The notes under the pieces: model-generated
What the model saw: only the letters and a program-made list of their open reading frames with translations
Database searches by the model: none
What the model was told of the DNA's origin: nothing
Shown: piece by piece, positions 14,828-22,900 of the stretch
How the letters are laid out: each line of letters opens with the position of its first letter
Numbering within the stretch: the stretch's first letter is position 1
Position numbers and translations under genes: made by a program
IMG/VR virus record: IMGVR_UViG_3300025767_000095
Location: 1 to 29,128 of that record
Length of the DNA stretch: 29,128 nucleotides
Strand: one strand, 5' to 3'
DNA from: a virus

Positions 14828-17674
14828 ATGGCATTAAGTCCTCAATTATTACAGTTCAAAAGCTCAGGCGTATATCGCTTAGAGTTTGACAAATCACAAA
14901 CAGTGAACATTCCGGCTGAAACTATCAGATTGGTTGTTGGTAGATCTAAAAAAGGTCCTTACAACACACCAGTATTTATTGAAAATGTTGAGCAATTTAC
15001 TCAAGTTTTCGGTGGTATTGATAAATCTTTAGAAAAGAAAGGAATGTATTTCCACAGATCAGCAATCGAAACTCTTTCTAGAGGGCCGATCTTAGCTTTA
15101 AACCTAACAGCAGCGGATGCTGAAGATAGAATTGCAATGGTTTCACCAGCAACTAATTCTTCTGAAGAAGGTTTATCAGCTAAAACAGCATCTGTACAAT
15201 ATAGTAGCATTTTTGATACTGATAAATTCTGGGTTCCTTCAGATATTGAAGTATTAGAAGCTGCTGGAAATTCAGACGAAACATCAAACAATGCAATTAC
15301 TTTTGCTAACATCAAACAAGAGCCAATCTCAGTTATCGTAAGACAAGCTGCTAATACTGCTGGTTTTGAAATGACAGCAAGAGAATGGTACGGTGAAGGT
15401 AATGTACCAGACGGTATTGAAGATTTAGAATACGTATCTGATTATATGGTAGATGTATTTGTATTTAAAGGATCTTATGATTCTGAAAAATTACAAAACG
15501 ATCCAACATACGGTTCATTCTTTAACGAACACGGTTTACACAGAAATCAATTGGCTAAATTTACTGCTTTAAGAGAAGTTAGTTTAGTAGCACAATACAC
15601 AGGTTCAGTAATTCCTGAATTCCAAGATCAAGAAGGTCGTCAATTATACATTGAGACTTTAATTAACTTGGAAGCTAGAAGAACTGGTTTATTCTGTGCT
15701 ATCAACGAAGATGCTCTAGAAAATATTGATTTCGTAGGTGAAAACTTCGATATCTATCAAGATTATAAAGTTCTTTCTCACAGAGTTGAACAAGATGCTA
15801 CACCAGACATATTATCTTTATCTAAAGTAATGATAGTAGATGGTAATGAATTAACTATCGAAGGAGCAACACTATCTGAATTAACTTTATTAGGTATTTC
15901 AGAGAGCGGATTCTTAAGAGCTGAAATCGATGGAGAATTTACACCTATTTCTGCAATTTACGAAGATGGTGCTAACGTAATCGTTGAATGTGAAAGCGCT
16001 ATTAAAGCTTCTACATTTGAATCTTATGAATTAGGTTTAGCTGCAACATTCCACGCAGGAGAAATCACAGTTGTTGACGGAGATATCTATATCGCAGCAC
16101 CAGTAGTTGGAGCGGATCCAGCTGGTAAATTCCTTACATCAGGTAGCGTAATCTTAGGTAACTTCTTACTAGGATCAAACGGTATTGATTATGTTAAAAT
16201 TTCACAAGTTACTGAATTATTTAATTTAGGTGGAGCAAACGTTATCAAAATCACACCGGCTGCAGGAAAATCATTTAGCTCAACATATGCAACTGCATCA
16301 GCTACTTCTATCTCAGCATATTCTAGAAAAGCATCTGCAACATTTGAATTTACTACAATTGAGCCTAACTCAAGAGCGATTATGTTACCAACACAAACTG
16401 ATAACTATTCATTCTTACCAATCGGTGCAGGTCAATTTAGATTATCTGCTACATTAGAAGATGATACATTTGATTGGACATCAGTTTCAGTTGGTATGTA
16501 CATTCCAGCAGATGAAGGTAAATTAGCAAGAATTAAAAGAATTATCAAGACAGTTGTTGGTGGATCAAACGTATATACATTTGAATGTCACAGACCAGTA
16601 TCTGAGAGACCAGGATATGCTCTTAAAAGATATGAAGAAAGTACTTCAACATATACTATGTTCCCATTAGCGGCTGCAACACAATCTGAAAAATCAATTG
16701 CTGAATTGTTAACACAATTAAGACCAGGTAATGGTTTATCAAATACTTTAATTGACAAAGACGCAATTACATTTAGATATGTTGTTGATACATTTGGATC
16801 ATTAGAAAATGGAGGTATTCTTAACAAAGAAGAAATTACTCAACTTTGTAAAGAAAGACAAAATGCTTCTGCGATTCTTAACGCACCGATGGTGAAAGAA
16901 TTTAAAGCAGCTACTAACCCTTCATTTAAAGATGCTAATACTGGATCATTCGAAACTAGATTAGTAGCAACTGGCGGTAACTTAGAACTTAACCCTACTG
17001 CAGTCTACACATTACCATCTATCAACGAGGGTGCAAACTTCGGTTTCTACTACTCACCGGGTCTTAATGTATTAGAAAATGGTAGAACTAAAGTTATTCC
17101 ACCAGCGGCTTACATATCAAACAACTATATCGATAAATATTTAGACGCATTACCATGGTCTATCATCGCAGGACCAAGAAGAGGTGTTGTAGGTGGTACA
17201 GGTGTACAAGGTCTAGAATTTGCATTCGATAAGAACGATAGAGATTACTTAGAGCCATTCGGTATCAACCCAATCGTATTCGAAAGAGGCGTTGGTTTGA
17301 CTATCAAAGGTAATAAGACTGCACAACAATCAGTTCAATCAGCATTGTCTTCAGCTCACGTAAGAGAAGCAATGATCTACATTGAAGATGGTTTAGCAGA
17401 AATCTTGAAAAACTACTTATTCGAGTTTAACAATGCTCAAACAAGATTAGAGATTAAAACTTTAGCTGACTCATTCATGGAATCAGTGAAGAAAGACGGA
17501 GGTGTATACGACTATAGAAACGTTATGGACGGATCCAACAACACTAACGAAGTAATCGATAATAATATGGGTATTTTAGATACATTTGTTGAGCCAGTTA
17601 AAGGTCTTGAGATCTTAGTATCGAGAGTAACTATCTTGAACACGGGTGAAATTGCAACCGGAAACTTTGCATAA
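14828..17674 (+). CDS. 18: Contractile tail sheath protein (T4 gp18 family)
   Basis: 948 residues. The N-terminus (SPQLLQFKSSGVYRLEFDKS, then IRLVVGRSKKGPYNTPVFI and FTQVFGGID) and the C-terminus (REAMIYIEDGLAEILKNYLFEFNN, the final VEPVKGLEILVSRVTILNTG) match the conserved ends of phage sheath proteins, which form the intersubunit mesh. Between them residues about 320-620 form a large beta-rich region. T4 gp18 has 659 residues, so the extra 290 or so probably lie in surface-exposed domains. The sheath contracts to drive the tube through the host envelope. It is followed by the tube gene after a 35-base gap with a late motif. Codons are regular, consistent with high expression. Confidence 0.93.
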   Translation: MALSPQLLQFKSSGVYRLEFDKSQTVNIPAETIRLVVGRSKKGPYNTPVFIENVEQFTQVFGGIDKSLEKKGMYFHRSAIETLSRGPILALNLTAADAEDRIAMVSPATNSSEEGLSAKTASVQYSSIFDTDKFWVPSDIEVLEAAGNSDETSNNAITFANIKQEPISVIVRQAANTAGFEMTAREWYGEGNVPDGIEDLEYVSDYMVDVFVFKGSYDSEKLQNDPTYGSFFNEHGLHRNQLAKFTALREVSLVAQYTGSVIPEFQDQEGRQLYIETLINLEARRTGLFCAINEDALENIDFVGENFDIYQDYKVLSHRVEQDATPDILSLSKVMIVDGNELTIEGATLSELTLLGISESGFLRAEIDGEFTPISAIYEDGANVIVECESAIKASTFESYELGLAATFHAGEITVVDGDIYIAAPVVGADPAGKFLTSGSVILGNFLLGSNGIDYVKISQVTELFNLGGANVIKITPAAGKSFSSTYATASATSISAYSRKASATFEFTTIEPNSRAIMLPTQTDNYSFLPIGAGQFRLSATLEDDTFDWTSVSVGMYIPADEGKLARIKRIIKTVVGGSNVYTFECHRPVSERPGYALKRYEESTSTYTMFPLAAATQSEKSIAELLTQLRPGNGLSNTLIDKDAITFRYVVDTFGSLENGGILNKEEITQLCKERQNASAILNAPMVKEFKAATNPSFKDANTGSFETRLVATGGNLELNPTAVYTLPSINEGANFGFYYSPGLNVLENGRTKVIPPAAYISNNYIDKYLDALPWSIIAGPRRGVVGGTGVQGLEFAFDKNDRDYLEPFGINPIVFERGVGLTIKGNKTAQQSVQSALSSAHVREAMIYIEDGLAEILKNYLFEFNNAQTRLEIKTLADSFMESVKKDGGVYDYRNVMDGSNNTNEVIDNNMGILDTFVEPVKGLEILVSRVTILNTGEIATGNFA

Positions 17675-17682
17675 CAAAATAA

Positions 17683-17694
17683 GATATATAAAAT
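17683..17694 (+). promoter_or_regulatory. Late-promoter-like motif GATATATAAAAT before the tube gene
   Basis: Located 15 bases before the tube ATG at 17710, between sheath and tube genes. Confidence 0.55.
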
Positions 17695-17709
17695 AAACAC
17701 ATACAAATT

Positions 17710-18267
17710 ATGGCTTTACCACATTATTCAGAAGATCAAACACAGAAGAAGGGCAAGAACTTCGAACCAGTACAGGCTAACCTGTTTGAGGTGACAATCT
17801 TACCTCCCGATGGTGTTGCCGGTCAAGAATTGTTATTACAACATGTAAATTCAATTTCAGGCCTTGCAGGTTTACATAAAGATGTTGCTGCAATTGAGCA
17901 GAAGTATAAATTTGCTACTAGATCATTCGCTGGTATGGTAGACAATACTTCAATCGACGTAACTGTTAACTTTTCATTGAACCTAAATGATTCTAACCAA
18001 GCGTACTTATATAAAACTATGAGACAATGGTACAGAGCACAATATAATCCAGAAACTGGTGAAATGGGCTTGAAAAAGAATTACGTAGGAACTATTGTTA
18101 TCGTACAATTTAATAGAGAAGGTGATATTTTTAGAAAAATCACATTAGATGATTGTTTCATCACTTCAGGACTTGGATTTACGGATGCATTAGATTATTC
18201 AGCTGCAGACGTACAAACATTAGAGATCACTTGGAGATCTGATGTATACGCTGAGGAAGTAAACTAA
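17710..18267 (+). CDS. 19: Tail tube protein (T4 gp19 family)
   Basis: 185 residues, against 163 in T4 gp19. It has the family layout: an N-terminal FEVTILPP strand, an ISGLAGL loop, a central KFATRSFAGMVDNTSIDVTVNF stretch, a KTMRQWYRAQYNPETGEMG helix-loop and a C-terminal ITLDDCFITSGLGF and LEITWRSD region. Hexameric rings of this protein stack into the inner tube through which DNA passes. It follows the sheath gene as in T4 and ends in a terminator. Confidence 0.92.
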   Translation: MALPHYSEDQTQKKGKNFEPVQANLFEVTILPPDGVAGQELLLQHVNSISGLAGLHKDVAAIEQKYKFATRSFAGMVDNTSIDVTVNFSLNLNDSNQAYLYKTMRQWYRAQYNPETGEMGLKKNYVGTIVIVQFNREGDIFRKITLDDCFITSGLGFTDALDYSAADVQTLEITWRSDVYAEEVN

Positions 18268-18282
18268 TTAACACACACTACT

Positions 18283-18318
18283 AATAAGAAGGTATCTAAC
18301 GATATCTTCTTATTTTTT
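18283..18318 (+). terminator. Intrinsic terminator after the tube gene
   Basis: A 14-bp stem, AATAAGAAGGTATC with GATATCTTCTTATT (one G-T pair), loop TAAC, and six T's (18313-18318). It separates sheath-tube transcription from the following regulator-chaperone-tape unit. Confidence 0.88.
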
Positions 18319-18358
18319 GCAAGATAAATATATTATATTATTAACATACACAAATATT

Positions 18359-18586
18359 ATGAATAACCACAAGTTAACAAAAAAACTTCAAGTTCTTCTC
18401 ACAGAAGATGAAGTGGCCGATGTTAATCGATGTATCTTAAATGATGCAGTCGAAACTGAAACTAGGCCGGTTTCTGTTAGTGCATGGATTAGAGACTTAA
18501 TTAAAAAGGAATTAAGTTTAAAATCAGGTGAACAGCAATCATATATTAAAACAAAAGTAAAAAACTTAAATAACAAAAAACAATGA
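18359..18586 (+). CDS. Small ribbon-helix-helix-like DNA-binding protein
   Basis: 75 residues from the ATG at 18359, whose leader CAAATATTATG matches other starts of this phage; an in-frame ATG at 18317 lies inside the T tract of the terminator and is unlikely. LTKKLQVLLTEDEVADVNRC has the strand-then-helix pattern and RPVSVSAWIRDLIKKEL the second-helix pattern (S-x-W-I-R-D-L-I-K-K-E-L) of RHH proteins such as the Arc/CopG/MetJ type. These bind operators as dimers. The stop overlaps the next start as ATGA, so it is coupled to the tail gene at 18583. A regulator placed inside the tail operon, right after a terminator, could control its own unit or the switch between expression phases; targets are unknown. 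Confidence 0.65.
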   Translation: MNNHKLTKKLQVLLTEDEVADVNRCILNDAVETETRPVSVSAWIRDLIKKELSLKSGEQQSYIKTKVKNLNNKKQ

Positions 18587-19590
18587 GCGAAGAATTAAAC
18601 AAAAAAGAAGAAGCGGCAAAAGCAATGCTAGACGCTAGGGATCAAATTAATAATCCACAGACTTCTAATGATTCGACAGTTGAAGATGTTTCAGTAGAAA
18701 TGTTGAGCGCAGTTGAATCCAATGGATTAGGTAGAGTTAATATGGACAATTTTGGACAAGCAAGACCAGAAAAGTCTGCGGACCAATTCTTAGGATGGAT
18801 GGTTCTAGATCAAGAAGAATTACCATCTAAAGGTAAATTTTACCCCAATGGTACAGTAATTAAGATTAGATCTGCAAGAGCATCTGAGATTAGACATTTT
18901 TCTACTATGGATGAAAACAACTATATTGACATGGAAGAGAAATTGAACCACATTGTAGAAATGTGTACTCAATTAACGGTGGATGAAAAGAGATTATCTT
19001 ATAAAGATATTTTAGAAGAAGATAGAATTGTAATTCTATTAGCAATTAGAGATCTTACTTTCCCTGAACCAGAAAACAAATTGATTCTTAAGGGTAAAAC
19101 TGAAAACAGTAAAATTCCAGTTGATATTGAATTGTCATCTAGATATTTAGTAGCCACACAGGTTCCTAATGAAATTGAGGCATACTATAGTTCTAAAGAA
19201 AGAACATACGTTATTAAGACTAGATCTGCTGGTGAAGTTAGAATGCGTCCGCCTTCAATTGGTGTTATGCAAGAAATTACTAAATATCTAAAGGATCGTC
19301 AAGAAAAAGAAGTTGAGTTTGATAAAGCATTTATCCAAGTTCTACCTTATATCACGCCAGATTGGAGACAAGTAAATCTACCTAAAATATTTAACTTAGA
19401 AGTTGATTACAAATCATGGGATCAAAATAAGTTTATGGTTATCTATAGACTTGCTGAGAAAATGAAAATTGGAGTTGAAACAACACTTGAAATGGAATTC
19501 GAAGGAGAAATTGCGAAAGCCCCTCTTGATTTCCCAGGTGGCATCAAAAGTCTTTTCATTATTTCAGATCTCGCTGGAGAATTACTTTAA
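18583..19590 (+). CDS. Baseplate-hub/tail-chaperone-type protein (T4 gp26-like)
   Basis: 335 residues. A low-complexity N-terminus (1-60) precedes a core beginning LPSKGKFYPNGTVIKIRSARASEIRHFST, followed by a helical DMEEKLNHIVEMCTQL segment and LLAIRDLTFPE. This pattern (LPSKG-x-FYP, later I-R-D/E-L-TF) is what I associate with gp26-type proteins of T4-like phages. It lies between tube and tape-measure genes, where tail-assembly chaperones sit in many phages, and those are often made in two forms by ribosomal frameshifting. It ends GELL-stop at CTT TAA; a gp51-like segment is open in the +1 frame without a gap. Family assignment is moderate; the chaperone role is inference. Confidence 0.65.
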   Translation: MSEELNKKEEAAKAMLDARDQINNPQTSNDSTVEDVSVEMLSAVESNGLGRVNMDNFGQARPEKSADQFLGWMVLDQEELPSKGKFYPNGTVIKIRSARASEIRHFSTMDENNYIDMEEKLNHIVEMCTQLTVDEKRLSYKDILEEDRIVILLAIRDLTFPEPENKLILKGKTENSKIPVDIELSSRYLVATQVPNEIEAYYSSKERTYVIKTRSAGEVRMRPPSIGVMQEITKYLKDRQEKEVEFDKAFIQVLPYITPDWRQVNLPKIFNLEVDYKSWDQNKFMVIYRLAEKMKIGVETTLEMEFEGEIAKAPLDFPGGIKSLFIISDLAGELL

Positions 19591-19591
19591 G
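19576..19591 (+). promoter_or_regulatory. Candidate programmed +1 ribosomal frameshift site
   Basis: GGAG (19576-19579), five bases, then CTT (19585-19587), TAA (19588-19590) and G. A +1 slip of the Leu tRNA from CUU to UUU continues as AAG ACT AAG into the open downstream frame. The arrangement (purine-rich element, CUU, stop) resembles the prfB frameshift site CUU UGA C, where a Shine-Dalgarno-like element lies 3 bases upstream of CUU. Confidence 0.45.
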
Positions 19592-19837
19592 ACTAAGTTC
19601 TATCTGGGCATACATCTCAGAATGCAACCTTCAGAAGTTGATAATTTATATTACTACGAGTATTGGTATTATGTTAAAAACCTGTCGGATTACATTAAAG
19701 AGAAGAATAATCAGAATAAGGATCAAGAAGAACAACAGGCACAACAACAGAATCAGATGAGTTCTAAATATAAAACGCCTGCGATGCCTAAGATCCCACA
19801 AATGAAAGCACCTTCAATGAAGATGCCTAAATTTTAA
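19589..19837 (+). CDS. gp51-like tail-assembly segment in the +1 frame
   Basis: 82 residues if entered by frameshift (KTKFYLGIHLRMQPSEVDNL onward), giving a 417-residue fusion with the preceding protein; 71 residues if started separately at the ATG at 19622. The segment YYYEYWYYVKNLSDYIKEKN has the aromatic, helical look of phage tail chaperone T-type domains and gp51-like proteins. A Gln-rich stretch and a basic KIPQMKAPSMKMPKF tail follow. Residues just before Met19622 (KTKFYLGIHLR) look like part of the same helix, favouring a start upstream of that ATG. The ATG at 19622 also lacks the A/T-rich leader of other genes. The alternative is that this is a separate gene with a poor start. Confidence 0.6.
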   Translation, partial: KTKFYLGIHLRMQPSEVDNLYYYEYWYYVKNLSDYIKEKNNQNKDQEEQQAQQQNQMSSKYKTPAMPKIPQMKAPSMKMPKF

Positions 19838-19838
19838 A

Positions 19839-19849
19839 GATATATAAAG
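19839..19849 (+). promoter_or_regulatory. Late-promoter-like motif GATATATAAAG before the tape measure
   Basis: Begins just after the stop at 19837, 63 bases before the TTG start at 19913. Confidence 0.6.
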
Positions 19850-19854
19850 AGTAT

Positions 19855-19886
19855 AGACAAACGCTACACATTAGTAGCGTTTGTCT
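19855..19886 (+). other. Perfect 13-bp hairpin in the tape-measure leader
   Basis: AGACAAACGCTAC (19855-19867) and GTAGCGTTTGTCT (19874-19886) with loop ACATTA. There is no T tract, so it is a poor intrinsic terminator. Its 5' strand starts 16 bases after the G of the late motif, the same spacing as the capsid leader hairpin. Confidence 0.85.
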
Positions 19887-19912
19887 TATATTAAAAAATA
19901 CACACACTTAAG

Positions 19913-22900
19913 TTGGCTCAACTAATACCACCTATTTTAGCAAGTGCATTCGAAAGAATGGGATCTGGTAATAAATCACTAGAACAAGTAGCAATAAACA
20001 CAGGTCAAACTGCAGCCGCAGTTTCGGTAGGTGGCGACTTGTATGAAAAAATGGACGAGCTTGTTAAGGCACTTAAAGGCGACACTGGTAAAGGTGGCGG
20101 CAAAGTTTCCATTAAAGAAGCATTAGTTCTTAGAATTACTGCAGGAGCATTAGAACCAATAGGACTTGGTTTAGGTGTAATTATAGATGCTTTAGAAAGA
20201 GCACCTGAGGGTAAAGAACTTAAATTAAAGATGGAAGCCTTGACAAATGGTCTTTTATCTTTAGCCGACATAGGATATTCAATCCTTAAATTTGCAGCCA
20301 CTATGATATTGGCTACTCCACTTTTATTATTAGCCGGTATTGGAGCCATCATTTGGGTTCCATTATTAAAACTTATGATCCAGGGTCTATTGTGGGCCAC
20401 TGAGAAATTAGATAAAAAGGCACTTAAGAAGATTCTTGTACTCGGAGACGTGGGTGCGGCATTATTAATAATGTCAGGTAGTTTAGTCTTAATGTCACTT
20501 CTAGCTCCTTATATTTTAAAAGGTTTATTGGTAGCCGGCGCTATTTTATTAAGTTTTGGTCTATTGGGTATGCTCCTAGATAAAATGAAAATAGGTAAGA
20601 GTTTGCATAAAATGGCCAAAACTCTAAAAACATTATCATTAGCATTATTAGGACTTTCAGTTGGTTTGATATTAATTGGACTTTTAACTGAACCTATTTT
20701 ATATGGTTTAGCCACAGCTTCATTGATAATTCTTACATTAGCTGGAGTATTTTGGTTAATAGATAAGATGCAGGTCGATAAAGCAATGAGGAAAACTAGC
20801 AGGGCACTTATAGCTGCATCTATGGCTATTTTATCAGTAGCAGTTTCATTGGTATTATCTTCTCTTATTATTTCTACATTAGGATGGGATGAAGTAGGTA
20901 AAGTATTACTATTAGTTGGTACTGTTGCCCTCGCATTCTATGTAGTTGATAAAGTATTAGGTAAGAGTACCACAAAGGGTGCAACTATATTAATGTATGC
21001 TGCGGGAGCAATTTTAGCAGTTGCAGTAGCAATTTTCTTAGCTAAATTATTGATAGGCCCGGTTGATGCAGAGAATGCTCTTCAAACCTTCGGTGTTTTA
21101 GTTGTATTAGGCGCAGTTGCTGCAGTTTTTGCACTTGCTGGCGTTGGCGAAAAGTTTATTAAGAAGGGTTCAATAGCAATGATGTTTGCGGGTGGCGCAA
21201 TGATAGTAATAGCAATAGGCGTCTATGCAATGAAAAAAGCAATAGATGGTCTCTCATGGGGTAATTTAGGTATGATGGCAGCGGTGATTGTTGGATTAGC
21301 TGTAGCGATGGGAATTGCGGGAGCAGGACCAATTCCAGCATTTATTGCACTAGGTTCAGCAGCGATGATAGTTGCTGGACTTGCATTGATCGTAATCGGT
21401 GCAGGAGTTGCTGTACTTTCAAAAGCAACCGAAGAACTAACATTAGATAAACTACTTGTAATGGGTGGAGTTATTGCAGGTCTTGCAATAGCGATGGGAA
21501 TAGCAGGCGCAGGTCCTCTTCCAGCCTTTATTGCACTTGGATCAGCAGCGATGATGATTGCAGGTATAGCTCTATTACCTATCGCACTTGGGGTTGCTGC
21601 ATTTGCGAAAGCAACCGAAGAACTAACATTAGATAAAATACTTGTAATGGGAGGAGTAATTGCAGGTATTGCAGTAGCAATGGCTGCAGCGGGTGTAGCC
21701 TCTCCATTTATATTATTAGGTTCAGCTGCGATGTTAGTAGCTGGAGTTGCAACATTAGGTATAAGTTTAGGTTTATTAGCAATTAGTAAATTAGACTTTG
21801 CCGCTTTAGGTAGTATCGATAAAAAAGGTAATAAGCCATTTAACTTCTCTGGAGAAAAGGGATTCTTTGGCGGTAAGAAAACTAATTTCGAGGTTGCAAT
21901 GGATGCAATTGCAGATGGTATGTCATTAGGACCTCTTTCTGTTGCAGGTATTGCAATGGGAGCACCTATGTTGATATTAGCTGGAGCTGCATTAGTTGGT
22001 ATAGTCGCAGGTATTAAAGCATTTTCAGGTATAGCAGAAGATGCTGATCTACCTGGATTAAAGCAAAATGTTAGTCTTATAGTAAGCGGTTTAGCCGATA
22101 CTTTTGCAGAAGTTGGAAAAAAATACCCAGGAGGAGGTTCTTCATTATTATCTGCATTAACAGGTAATACTAGTGGACAATCAGTAGTTGCTATGGGTAT
22201 TTCAGCTGTCGGTGGAATGGGCTCAGCACTTACAGGTATTGCCAAAGGTGTACAAGCTATGGCTAATCTTAAATTCCCAACAGGATTTGATAAAGAAGGT
22301 AATCCAACAGGATTTGAAACTATAGATATTGGTACTGTAGTTCCAGGTTTAATAAAGAATACACAATTATTAGTAGCAGGTTTAAGTTCTGTATTCGCAG
22401 AGGTTGGGAAAAGTGACGCAGCACAAGGTAGTTCATGGTTTAGTAGTTCTAACTATGAGAAGGGTATTAATGTTGTTAAACAAATGGGTGAACCTCTTTA
22501 TAATTTGGCAAATGGTGTACAAGCTATGGCCAATCTTAAATTCCCAACAGGTTATGATAAAGATGGTAATCCAACAGGATTTAAAGCAATTGGTAATGTA
22601 GACGGACTAGTCAAGAAACTTGCTAAAAATACTAAAGCTCTTATTAAAGGTTTAGCTGGAGTTTTTGAAGAAGTTGGTAAATCTAATATTGGTAAAGATG
22701 GCGGATGGTTCTCTTCATCTAGTTTTGAAAAGGGTGTAGAAATTGCAATGCAATTAGGAGAACCTTATTCAACATTAGCATCAGTAGTCGATAATGTTGT
22801 TAAAATTACTTCTAAAATCACAGATGCTCAAGATGTAAAAGAAAAGGTAACTGCTATTATATCAGCAATCACTGATGCAGGTGGAGATGATACTGGTATT

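Noticed and set aside
18317-18358. Upstream ATG (18317) for the RHH gene
   Set aside because: It lies in the T tract of the terminator; the extra 14 residues (MQDKYIILLTYTNI) are atypical for RHH proteins, and the ATG at 18359 has the standard leader.
19469-19588. ATG at 19469 as the start of the gp51-like gene
   Set aside because: It would overlap the gp26-like gene by 120 bases; the encoded N-terminus is a shifted reading of conserved gp26-like codons and has no A/T-rich leader.
21223-22245. 340-codon open frame on the minus strand
   Set aside because: Mirror of the Ala/Ile-rich tape-measure coding sequence; composition (Pro/Ala/Ile repeats) is a codon-bias artefact and no start context is present.
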